From: Phyllobacterium trifolii
GTDB taxonomy: Bacteria; Pseudomonadota; Alphaproteobacteria; Rhizobiales; Rhizobiaceae
Direction: 5' to 3'
Assembly: GCF_014192095.1 (NCBI RefSeq)
Contig: NZ_JACHXN010000007.1
Coordinates: 214,083 to 278,082, forward strand
DNA: 64,000 bases
Position 1 is the stretch's first letter, and each line of letters opens with the position of its first letter. Of the stretch, positions 45,144 to 53,234 are shown piece by piece. Position numbers and translations under genes: made by a program. Below the pieces are notes generated by a model that was given only the letters and a program-made list of their open reading frames with translations, had not been told where the DNA came from and ran no database searches.

Positions 45144-45636
45144 ATACCCAATCGGTGATTTGCAAGGGAGCGGTGTTCTCATCACGAAGCAACAATCAGT
45201 ATTGGCGCGCCTCAAAGACGTGGTTGTCACTCCGCGCGCCAAGCCTGTGATATGCGTATGCCCAACTCATATCCGAGAGTGCTGCCACATACTCAGCCAT
45301 ACGGTGTCAGCTCCATTCGTCCTCAATCATATTTCCCAAAATGACGACGCCATCCCTGCGACGGCGAACGACGACCTTTCCCCAAAATATAGATAGTAGC
45401 GTTCAGGACGTTGACAGAACCTCAAAACGAAAATACGTTTCTAGATGTGGACCGACGTTCCGTATAGAGGAACACATGCCAAGCCAGAGGACGAGGAAAC
45501 CGCTCGCGGGTTCGTTGGGGCAGTCGATCCACGGGAACGAAGGTGGAAGCTTTCGCGTACGGCGGAGGCGTGGTGACTGGCCGGCGGAAGCGGGTGATCA
45601 GCGACGTGTTTCCGGGTTGCTTTGGGAGGAGAACCG
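45144..45636. other. Non-coding region before the EutA gene
   Basis: 493 bases with no credible gene between the cyclase-TPR gene and EutA. Only small frames of random character are present. A strong GGGAGGAGA ribosome site for EutA lies at the end. No IRO box was found here. Confidence 0.5.
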
Positions 45637-47421
45637 ATGATCGACCGCGACAAACAAGGCGCTGAGGGCGGACACACTCTGAACGATCACCTGTACGATG
45701 ACACACTTGCACATGAACACGGGCCGGATGCCGATCACGATCACGATGACTACGGTCCGCCCGAGCCGCTTTCGAGCAATCCCATCTGGGTTCAGGACAA
45801 TGTTTTTCTGGCAAGTGTGGGTATCGACATTGGTTCGTCCGGAACCCAGGTGATTTTTTCAAAGATTCATCTTCGACGCAGTGGCGAAGATTTGACGAGC
45901 CGGTACATCATCGTTTCGCGCGAAACACTCTACCAATCCCCGGTACGGTTTACGCCCTACGAAAGCGAAGCGCTGATCGATGCCCGGGCGCTGGGAGAAA
46001 TTATCGACGACGCCTATGCCGCCGCGCAACTTTCTCCAGATGCCATCGACACTGGCGCAGTTATCCTAACGGGGGAGGCGCTTCGCCGAGAGAATGCCAA
46101 TGCGATCGCTTCGATTCTGGCAGTACAGGGTGGCCAGTTCGTTTGTGCTGCGGCCGGCCATCATATGGAAGCGATGCTCGCCGCCTATGGATCCGGTGCC
46201 GCGCGGCGCAGTTTCGACCAGGGAACGCGGCTCCTTAATATCGACATTGGCGGCGGCACGACAAAGCTCGCGCTGGTGGATCATGGCCGGATCTTGGCGA
46301 CGGCGGCCTTTCACGTCGGTGGTCGTCTTCAGGTCGTGGATGAGGGCGGCCGGATCATACGGCTCGATCCAGCGGGCCGGCACCACGCACAGCGGGCAGG
46401 CTTCGATTGGTCAGAGGGTGACCGGATCGACGTCGGTGATCTCGATCGCGTGGCGTCCATCATGGCTGATACGCTGATCGCAGCTATTGTCAGTCGGGAC
46501 CCGGGCGAGGAGGTGGCTCATCTCTTTCTTACGGATCGCCTGCCGGAACTCGGCGACCTGGACGGGGTTGTTTTCTCTGGAGGAGTTGGTGAATTTGTCT
46601 ATGGCCGGGAATCGCGGGATTTCGGCGATCTCGGCTCCCGGCTTGGCGGAGCCTTGCGTTTTCGGCTGGACAACGGCGCCATGCCCTGGCCGCTTGTTGA
46701 GGCGGGCGAGTGCATTCGCGCTACGGCGCTTGGCGCTTCCGAATACAGCATCCAGCTCAGCGGTAACACCTGTTTCTTGTCGGACCCCGGCACTCTGCTG
46801 CCGCAGCGGAACCTTCAGGTCCTGCGCCCGCCCGTCGATCTGTCCAAAGAAATCGATGCAGTCAGGATAGGGCAGATGATCCAACGGCATCTTCAAATGT
46901 TCGAGGTAGTTGCTGCCAGCCCCAATGTTGCACTCGCCTTCGAATGGGGCGGTACGCCCGAATATGCGCGCATCCGCGCCCTCGCGGAGGCTATCGAAAC
47001 GGGCCTTCGTGTACTCATCGATGCCGGTCAACCGTTGTTTGTGATGCTCGATGGTGACATTGCCATGACGCTCGGCGCGATTCTCAAAGAGGAACTTGGC
47101 GTGCCGGGCGAAGTACTGGTGCTGGATGGCCTGGCACTGCGGGATTTTGATTTTGTCGATCTTGGCCGTCTCCGGCTCCCATCGAGGACGGTGCCCGTGA
47201 CGGTGAAATCTCTTGTGTTCAATGAAAGCGCCTCAAGCCCGGGCAAGCCGCAGCGTCTGCATCACCGCGAAAGGGTCAATACTGTCCATTCGCATTCCCA
47301 TGCGACGCACCACGATGATCATCACGATCATGGCTCCGATCATCATCATCACCATCATGACCATTCACACAGCACGCCATCCGAATTGCGGACGGACGTG
47401 GCAACGAAAGAAAGCCGATAG
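45637..47421 (+). CDS. EutA-like ammonia-lyase reactivating factor with His-rich ends
   Basis: A 594-residue actin/Hsp70-fold ATPase of the EutA family; EutA normally reactivates B12-dependent ethanolamine ammonia-lyase. Seen: VGIDIGSSGTQVIFSK (about 61-76), LTGEALRRENA, LNIDIGGGTTKLAL and a C-terminal FVMLDGDIAMTLG. EutA proper is about 470 residues; this one has an acidic/His-rich N-terminal segment (HEHGPDADHDHDD, about 26-38) and a His-rich tail (about 552-582) with HHHHHHDHSHS. EutB and EutC are not in the window; the next genes are a bicupin and an iron-type binding protein. Metal handling or a different target enzyme is possible. Confidence 0.83.
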   Translation: MIDRDKQGAEGGHTLNDHLYDDTLAHEHGPDADHDHDDYGPPEPLSSNPIWVQDNVFLASVGIDIGSSGTQVIFSKIHLRRSGEDLTSRYIIVSRETLYQSPVRFTPYESEALIDARALGEIIDDAYAAAQLSPDAIDTGAVILTGEALRRENANAIASILAVQGGQFVCAAAGHHMEAMLAAYGSGAARRSFDQGTRLLNIDIGGGTTKLALVDHGRILATAAFHVGGRLQVVDEGGRIIRLDPAGRHHAQRAGFDWSEGDRIDVGDLDRVASIMADTLIAAIVSRDPGEEVAHLFLTDRLPELGDLDGVVFSGGVGEFVYGRESRDFGDLGSRLGGALRFRLDNGAMPWPLVEAGECIRATALGASEYSIQLSGNTCFLSDPGTLLPQRNLQVLRPPVDLSKEIDAVRIGQMIQRHLQMFEVVAASPNVALAFEWGGTPEYARIRALAEAIETGLRVLIDAGQPLFVMLDGDIAMTLGAILKEELGVPGEVLVLDGLALRDFDFVDLGRLRLPSRTVPVTVKSLVFNESASSPGKPQRLHHRERVNTVHSHSHATHHDDHHDHGSDHHHHHHDHSHSTPSELRTDVATKESR

Positions 47422-47454
47422 ACACCTGCAGTACCACCAGGAAAGGAAAGCCAG

Positions 47455-48567
47455 ATGGCGAAAGACGCGCTCGTCTCCGAGGACATGGCAAACAAGTTCG
47501 CCACCGAAAAGGAAACGCCCTACACGCGCTGGATAAGGGATGAAGGGCTGGATATCATCCCGGCGCTCTACGTTCGAAATCTCAGGACCGTGCCCCTGAA
47601 ACCGTGGGCGCGGCGAGGCGGCAACGCCGTCTTCGTCAATCATGATGCATCGCGCACCTCCAATGACAGCTATGTGATGGAAATCCCTGCGGGTAAGTCG
47701 CTTGCGCCGCATCGCCAGCTTTACGAGGAAATGATTCTTGTGCTTGAGGGCCGTGGATCGACCACCGTATGGAATGATGCCGGCAAGAAGATCAGCTTCG
47801 AGTGGCAGGCGGGCTCGCTCTTTGCCATTCCTCTCAATACGCTGCACCAGCATTTCAACGGTTCGGGTCAGCAGCCTGCGCGCTATATCGGTGTTACGAA
47901 TGCGCCTCCGATCATCAATCTCTACGAAGACCTCGATTTCGTTTTCAATTCAAAGCATGACTTTCCCAATCGTTTCTCCGGCGAACCGGATTATTTCAGC
48001 AACAAGGGCGAGCAAAAGGGTCTGCTGCTCGAAACTAACTTTGTTGCGGATGCAGTGAGCCTGCCATTGATCAGTGCCAAGGAACGCGGCGCCGGGGGCG
48101 GTCACATCCGCTTCAATATGGCGAAGGGCTCGATGAACAGCCACATTTCGCAGTTTCCGGTCGGGACCTACAAGAAGGGGCATGCCCATGGTCCCGGTGC
48201 GTATGTGATCATTCTCAGTGGTGAAGGCTACTCCTTGATGTGGCCGGAGGGCGAGGAACCGAAGCGCTACGAATGGGAGGTGGGCACGCTGATCGTTCCG
48301 CCGAACATGTGGTTCCATCAGCATTTCAACACCGGCACGACGCCGGCGCGCTATCTCGCGTTCAAGCACGAGGTGGTTTCCATACGCAATGCGCAAGGTG
48401 TTCCAAAAGCATGGATCAGCCGGCGTCTTGGCGGGGATCAGATCGACTATGCCGACGAGAGCGAATTGGTGCGGACGATGTTTGCCGAATCGCTGGCTAA
48501 AAACGGCCTGTCGCCACGAATGGAATCTGCCTACGAGACCGAGCTTGCGGATTTGCCGCCGAGGTAG
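47455..48567 (+). CDS. Bicupin protein
   Basis: 370 residues with two cupin barrels (about 60-160 and 220-320). Barrel 1 has LAPHRQLYEEMILVLEG and LHQHFNGS; barrel 2 has GTYKKGHAHGPGAYVIILSG and WFHQHFNTG, so histidine/glutamate metal sites appear in both. Similar proteins are found among ring-cleaving and sugar-modifying cupins, but no specific enzyme can be named. It follows EutA by 33 bases, with a GGAAAG ribosome site, and precedes an ABC binding protein. Confidence 0.78.
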   Translation: MAKDALVSEDMANKFATEKETPYTRWIRDEGLDIIPALYVRNLRTVPLKPWARRGGNAVFVNHDASRTSNDSYVMEIPAGKSLAPHRQLYEEMILVLEGRGSTTVWNDAGKKISFEWQAGSLFAIPLNTLHQHFNGSGQQPARYIGVTNAPPIINLYEDLDFVFNSKHDFPNRFSGEPDYFSNKGEQKGLLLETNFVADAVSLPLISAKERGAGGGHIRFNMAKGSMNSHISQFPVGTYKKGHAHGPGAYVIILSGEGYSLMWPEGEEPKRYEWEVGTLIVPPNMWFHQHFNTGTTPARYLAFKHEVVSIRNAQGVPKAWISRRLGGDQIDYADESELVRTMFAESLAKNGLSPRMESAYETELADLPPR

Positions 48568-48612
48568 ACACCCACGACAGAAGACTCAGAAATCCAATAG
48601 GGAGGAACAATC

Positions 48613-49695
48613 ATGAAAAAGCATTCTTGTGAAGGCCAGGTGATATCTCGGCGTCAGATCTTGTCGGGTTTCGCCGCAGCGTTACTCACGTCGATACTGG
48701 TCACAACGCCCGTTCTCGCGCAGACCAGCATCGCGGAGCTTGCCACATACGACGGTGCGGATCGCATGCAAAAACTGATCGACGGCGCGAAGCAGGAAGG
48801 CACGCTGACCATCTACACGTCCGCGCCCGTCGATGACATGACCGCGCTCACAAGCGCTTTCACCGAGAAATACGGTGTAAAGGTCGAAGTCTGGCGCGGC
48901 AGTTCGGAAGATGTTCTTCAGCGCGGCGTCGCGGAGACCCGCGCGGGCCGTTACACCGCCGACATTCTCGAAACCAATGGCCCGGAGCTCGAGGCCTTGA
49001 CGCGCGAGAACATATTGCAGCCGGTCTCCTCACCGACGTTCAACCAGATATTACCCTCCGCCCTCTTTGAGCATCGAAGCTGGATCGGAACGCGGCTCAA
49101 CGTCATCACGTCCGCGTACAATACCAATCTGGTGCAGGCCGCCGATGTACCGAAGACGTGGACCGACTTCCTGAACCCTGCGTTCAAGGGCAAACTGGGC
49201 ATTGAGGCCGAGGACTTCGACTGGCTTGCCGCCGTGGTGAAGACCTTTCCTTCGGAAGCCGAGGGGATCGATTTCTTCAAGAAACTTGCCGCCACCAACG
49301 GCCTTTCAGTACGCAAAGGTCATACTTTGCTGACCAATCTTACAGCGTCTGGCGAAGTGCCTATGTCGATGACCGTCTACCAGTACAAGGCGCAGCAACT
49401 GAAACAGGACGGCGCCCCGATAGAATGGTTCGGCATTGCGCCCATTCCGGCTCGCGTCAATGGCATCGGGGTTTCACGCCACTCGACCCATCCGTATGCG
49501 GCGCTCCTTTTTTATGAGTTCGAACTAACCGATGCTCAATCGATCTTGGCGAAGCGCGGCTTCACTCCAACAAACATATCGCTGTTTCCTTTGCCAGAGA
49601 ATCTCAAGCTCAGCGTGATCGATTCAAAAATCGTCCTCGATGAGGGGAAGAAATGGCGGAACGTCTTCGACGAAGTCGTTTCTGCAAAGCCATAG
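48613..49695 (+). CDS. Iron-type ABC substrate-binding protein (Fbp/AfuA-like)
   Basis: A 360-residue periplasmic protein with a Tat-like signal (SRRQILSGFAAAL) and cleavage near VLA-QTS. GTLTIYTSAPVDDMTAL, VEVWRGSSEDVLQR and YNTNLVQAADVPKTWTDF follow the family 1/6 pattern of ferric-iron or phosphonate/thiamine binding proteins. A GGGAGGAAC ribosome site is present. The expected permease and ATPase do not follow; the island region begins instead. It may therefore be the truncated remainder of an operon or use transport genes elsewhere. Confidence 0.83.
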   Translation: MKKHSCEGQVISRRQILSGFAAALLTSILVTTPVLAQTSIAELATYDGADRMQKLIDGAKQEGTLTIYTSAPVDDMTALTSAFTEKYGVKVEVWRGSSEDVLQRGVAETRAGRYTADILETNGPELEALTRENILQPVSSPTFNQILPSALFEHRSWIGTRLNVITSAYNTNLVQAADVPKTWTDFLNPAFKGKLGIEAEDFDWLAAVVKTFPSEAEGIDFFKKLAATNGLSVRKGHTLLTNLTASGEVPMSMTVYQYKAQQLKQDGAPIEWFGIAPIPARVNGIGVSRHSTHPYAALLFYEFELTDAQSILAKRGFTPTNISLFPLPENLKLSVIDSKIVLDEGKKWRNVFDEVVSAKP

Positions 49696-50002
49696 AATAG
49701 TTGAGCGGCTATGCGGCTCATGACCGCCTCTCCAGCCAGAGATACAAACCGCTGTGCCGGGTCCACGCTCACTCTGCAGGCGAGCTGGTGGTTAAGATCT
49801 TGCAAGGAAAAGTTGCAATCTGTGGCTGGAATCCCGATGCGACTGGGTTTCGAAGAGCGAGAATTGAGCGTAAGGTACTGTAAATATTTGGAACGGTGCG
49901 TCGAGGTGGTCATTCCCCACTTTTAGTTGATGCCGCATTCTCATTGAATCTTTTACTAAGTCACTATATAGTTTGGGAGGATATGAGTGTTAGGTTTTAG
50001 CA
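49696..50002. other. Non-coding junction region at the presumed island start
   Basis: 307 bases between the iron-type binding protein and the AT-rich pair of genes. Composition drops in GC toward the right. No tRNA and no clear direct repeat was recognised here; any attachment site would be expected in or near this stretch. Confidence 0.45.
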
Positions 50003-50200
50003 ATGTACGCTGAACGAGCATATTTTGATGTAGAAGAACGTCGTCGCGACAAGCAGCGGGACCGCGATCTCGACTGCGCACGACTCGTGAAAGGTGAGGT
50101 CCAAGCCTCTGATTTATTGAGGAAAAATGGACTATTCTCTTCGTTTAGGCCAGATCAAATGAGTATCGGCCAACGCAGGGTACGCATGCATATCGAATGA
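50003..50200 (+). CDS. 65-residue charged protein, partner of a nucleotidyltransferase
   Basis: A small highly charged protein (FDVEERRRDKQRDRDLDCAR then LVKGEVQASDLLRKNGLF) with predicted helices and no known domain. It ends with an ATGA overlap with the nucleotidyltransferase gene, which implies coupled translation. The layout (small upstream protein, larger nucleotidyltransferase) is like a toxin-antitoxin or defence pair, but the 65-residue protein is far shorter than the usual AbiEi antitoxin. The ribosome site before ATG 50003 is weak. Confidence 0.55.
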   Translation: MYAERAYFDVEERRRDKQRDRDLDCARLVKGEVQASDLLRKNGLFSSFRPDQMSIGQRRVRMHIE

Positions 50201-51090
50201 ATGGCTATAATGAGTTCCTGAGTTCCGACGAAGTCATTTATATCGTATCCAATCTCACTGTAGACGATCAGGCATTTCTAGTTGGCGGTCAAGCGGCCTC
50301 GCTTTGGGCCGAATATTATGTCCAATTTGAGCCTGAGTTATCCCAGTACGAACCCTTCACGACTAAAGATGTTGATTATTTTGGTGGTGTTAAAGCCGCA
50401 GAAAAGCTCGCTGCCGCGATCAATGGCAAGGTTGTCCTTCCATCCAAAGACACAATGAATTCCAATTCGACCGCGCTCGTGGAAGCAAGCGTAAATGATC
50501 GAACAGTTGTCATAGACTTTCTGCATGACATCATTGGAGTAAACCGGAAAGAATTTGAGAAAGGTGTTGCCACCATACTTTTGAAGACGGAAAAAGGGCA
50601 GACTATCGAAATCCCTTTAATGCATCCCGTTCTTTGCCTAAAAAGCCGCCTTGGCAACATGCTCAGCGCCGCAACAATGCGCCGCGACGAAGTTGCAACA
50701 CGACAAGCTCATGCAGCAGTCCTGGTGGTAAAAGCCTATATTGAAGAAGCCCTTCGTGATAATGATGTAAAGGAAGCGATGCGCTGTCTCTTCGACGTTC
50801 TGCATTATGTTAACAGCGACATGTACGGTAGAAATGCCCATGTTGATCCGGGCATAGACGCTCTTACCATAGTCAAAGCTTTTGCTGATGATGATCGATT
50901 AAATCCAATTTGGCGCGAAAAGAACCTTCACCCGTTTATCGGGAAGGTAGAAACCAAGCGGGCAGAACGCTCACAGAGATTGAGCGACCGTTCCGGAGGG
51001 AGTAAGTATCGCGCTCGTCACCATCATAACGATGGCGAGAATAATGATGGTGGTGATGGCTCTGGAGGCGGAGCGTCTAGCGGTCCCTAG
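50197..51090 (+). CDS. Nucleotidyltransferase-fold protein (AbiEii/MNT-like)
   Basis: 297 residues. The segment AFLVGGQAASLWAEYY followed by FTTKDVDYFG gives the GG...TxDxD pattern of minimal/AbiEii-type nucleotidyltransferases (about 30-65), with a third acidic position in VIDFLHDI. Function would be NMP transfer to RNA or protein. The C-terminus is a low-complexity His/Asp/Gly tail (about 265-297). Codon use is AT-rich compared with regions 1-5, suggesting transfer. Coupled to the 65-residue gene upstream. Confidence 0.68.
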   Translation: MNGYNEFLSSDEVIYIVSNLTVDDQAFLVGGQAASLWAEYYVQFEPELSQYEPFTTKDVDYFGGVKAAEKLAAAINGKVVLPSKDTMNSNSTALVEASVNDRTVVIDFLHDIIGVNRKEFEKGVATILLKTEKGQTIEIPLMHPVLCLKSRLGNMLSAATMRRDEVATRQAHAAVLVVKAYIEEALRDNDVKEAMRCLFDVLHYVNSDMYGRNAHVDPGIDALTIVKAFADDDRLNPIWREKNLHPFIGKVETKRAERSQRLSDRSGGSKYRARHHHNDGENNDGGDGSGGGASSGP

Positions 51091-51304
51091 GCAGGGATTG
51101 GTGGTTCGATTATTCGTCCGGCGGCTGAAGCCCAACCCAATAACTCCTCGGACTAAAGATTGCCCGTTTGCCACCTGCCAGAAACAAGCCTCGGATACAG
51201 CGCACCGTGTCGCACTTCGAAATAGAATCCACCCTGCTACATTCGAAGATTGCATAATCAATATTATGGAACATGGCTGCGGTTTTGTGGCTGTTGCTTT
51301 TTGC

Positions 51305-51438
51305 CTCGAAACCGCCGTTTGCCGCGGTAGCCTTTCCGGCGCAATAATGCGGTTTGGACGTTGCGAACCAGGCGGACGCGAAAACGGTGTGTGTTGAATG
51401 TGTCATTATTGGCAGATTACCGTAGCGGCGGTTTCGAG
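51305..51438. repeat. 13-bp inverted repeat
   Basis: CTCGAAACCGCCG at 51305-51317 and its exact reverse complement at 51426-51438, 108 bases apart. A local match of this length is unlikely by chance. Recombination site arm, regulatory element or folded RNA are all possible. Confidence 0.5.
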
Positions 51439-51643
51439 CCGAGATGAGATCTGATTCCGTTGCAGTTGGGAGGATCGTCTGTAGCAAGTCAATTATTCTA
51501 AGGTTATCCACACCAATCCACAGAAAAAGTAGGCGGCGCTTGTTCAAAATGAAATCTTGCACGCGCAACGCGAATCCTTTCGTAGAAATTTGTTTGAGAA
51601 CTATTTGAATCCTTCAAGGTCTAATAAAAATAATGCGTTAGAA

Positions 51644-51661
51644 TTTTTCTCTCGAGAAAAA
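51644..51661. repeat. 18-bp palindrome
   Basis: Arms TTTTTCTC and GAGAAAAA separated by TC, in the AT-rich segment upstream of the recombinase operon. Possible protein-binding site; no function assigned. Confidence 0.4.
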
Positions 51662-52016
51662 GATAAGTTGCACTTTTCCATTTTTGGTCAAGCGAGGACC
51701 TATCTTGACCTCCGGCGGGCTCATCATCACGCTTGTGCGTAAGTATGCGGAGACGAGATGATGAAGTGCTATTTCCCTGATCCTACAAACCAGAAAATCG
51801 ACAGCGTGCACGGTTCGCCTACTCGACCTCGAACGGTGAAACCGGGGGCTGTCGATGTGAGGCTTTGCCGCCCGTGTGGCTTTTTCAGTGCGACTTCATT
51901 TCTGCGCTGCGGCCCTAAGTCCGCCCCCGACGTCAAAAGAACAGCACGGTGACGATCGTTCAGACGACCGGAACATCCTGCCCAGCTTGAGTAACTTTAA
52001 GATTCGAAAGGCCCGT

Positions 52017-53234
52017 ATGATGCCCGTGTCCCTGTCACGTTTCGGAATTGCTCCTGAGGCACTTGGAGGCCTTGTCTGCGTTCGACATTCGAACCTGCCG
52101 CGTTATTGGGCGACGATCTGGAGCGACGTCTTGAAAACCTCGCTCGAGCCCTCGACCCGCCGCCAACACCTATCCGCTTTGGATCTGCTTTATGATGCCG
52201 TCCAACGCCAGTGCGGGAGTGACTGTCTCGATCGGCTAATCGCCAAGTCCGATGCCGATGCACTCGAAAACTGCCTTCTCGGTCTTTTGGCTCAGCTGCG
52301 CAACGAGGCCGCCATCGCCGGCGTTGACAAGTCATCGACGTGGATGTCGGCGGTAAGCTTCGTGGCCGACATGCTTCGCTATGCCGGACACACTTCCGGT
52401 GTTCGGGCATCTGAAATCGAGGCAAGGCTCCTGAGGCTTGACACGCTGTACCGCCAGCTCACGCCAAACCCCGAGAGGCCAGCCCCGCCCATCCGCGCGC
52501 TGCCGCCCTTGGTGATTGAGGACCTTTACGAAATCTTCAGGCCGGATTCACCGCGTAACCCCTTCAAGACAGAGAAGCTCCGTTGGCGCAACCTCCTGAT
52601 CTTTATGCTGCTGCTGCGCCTTGGATTACGACGCGGCGAAGCAGCCCTGCTGTATTCCAGCTCATTCAAGGAGGACTTCGATCCTGTTGCCGGCAAGATG
52701 GTTCACTGGCTGGACGTAGAGGAAACTGACGACGGTGATCCCCGTTACGAGCAACCCGGCTTGAAAACGAAATACTCCCGGCGTCAGCTTCCGTTGCCGC
52801 AGGAGATCATCGAGTTGGCACAACGATATATCCGCAACTATCGCGGCCGCGTGAATTATCCGCAGTTGCTGATCTCCCAGAAAGCCAAACCTTTGTCGTT
52901 GCGCACCCTGAGTGAAATCTTCGAGGTCGCGACACAGGCGCTTTCCGCGGAGGCCATCAAATCGTTGGAAAAACAGGGGCTTGAGGGCGTTTCCTGTCAT
53001 GATTTCCGTCACACCTCGGCCGTCGTGCGCATGAAACGATACCAGGACGCCGGCAATGACTTGGACAAGGCCCAGGAGAAGCTGCGCGGCTTCTTCGGCT
53101 GGTCGGAGGAGTCAAATATGCCCCGCCTCTACGCCAAGGCCTACTTTGAGACCAGCCTTGCCGAGGTGTGGGACGAGAAGTTCGATCTCTTCGTTGATGC
53201 TCTGAGACGGGCGATTCCGGAGTCCGGCCAATGA
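52017..53234 (+). CDS. Tyrosine recombinase 1 of trio (GinA-like)
   Basis: About 405 residues. The catalytic domain shows LRLGLRRGEAALL (first Arg), HDFRHTSAV (His-x-x-Arg) and the C-terminal LYAKAYFE with the candidate Tyr nucleophile. GAAAGG before ATG 52017 supports this start; the frame is open further upstream to 51876 without similarity. It is the first gene of a five-gene operon of overlapping genes. Three successive recombinases with a small fourth gene match the ginABCD module described for GInt islands, in which all four are needed for excision; related trios are RIT elements and gamma-mobile-trio islands. Confidence 0.87.
   Translation: MMPVSLSRFGIAPEALGGLVCVRHSNLPRYWATIWSDVLKTSLEPSTRRQHLSALDLLYDAVQRQCGSDCLDRLIAKSDADALENCLLGLLAQLRNEAAIAGVDKSSTWMSAVSFVADMLRYAGHTSGVRASEIEARLLRLDTLYRQLTPNPERPAPPIRALPPLVIEDLYEIFRPDSPRNPFKTEKLRWRNLLIFMLLLRLGLRRGEAALLYSSSFKEDFDPVAGKMVHWLDVEETDDGDPRYEQPGLKTKYSRRQLPLPQEIIELAQRYIRNYRGRVNYPQLLISQKAKPLSLRTLSEIFEVATQALSAEAIKSLEKQGLEGVSCHDFRHTSAVVRMKRYQDAGNDLDKAQEKLRGFFGWSEESNMPRLYAKAYFETSLAEVWDEKFDLFVDALRRAIPESGQ

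Larger units (their letters stand above)
51091..52016. other. Non-coding region upstream of the recombinase operon
   Basis: 926 bases with no convincing gene. It holds a 13-bp inverted repeat (51305-51317 and 51426-51438), an 18-bp palindrome at 51644-51661 and a strongly AT-rich segment around 51590-51690. Possible place for an attachment site or for the promoter of the recombinase operon. Confidence 0.5.

Noticed and set aside
45115..45640. Small frames upstream of EutA considered as a gene
   Set aside because: No start context, no domain and conflicting frames; treated as non-coding.
18808..49707. Shared 14-mer GAATAGTTGAGCGG near 18.81 kb and 49.69 kb as a possible repeat or att site
   Set aside because: A single 14-base match is expected by chance in 64 kb, and the flanks do not align.
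49701..49926. Short plus-strand frames after the iron-type binding protein, considered as a permease remnant
   Set aside because: No hydrophobic segments and no similarity to permease motifs.
51110..51568. 152-codon minus-strand frame in the gap before the recombinases
   Set aside because: No recognisable motif, biased composition, and it includes the inverted repeats; coding is not supported.
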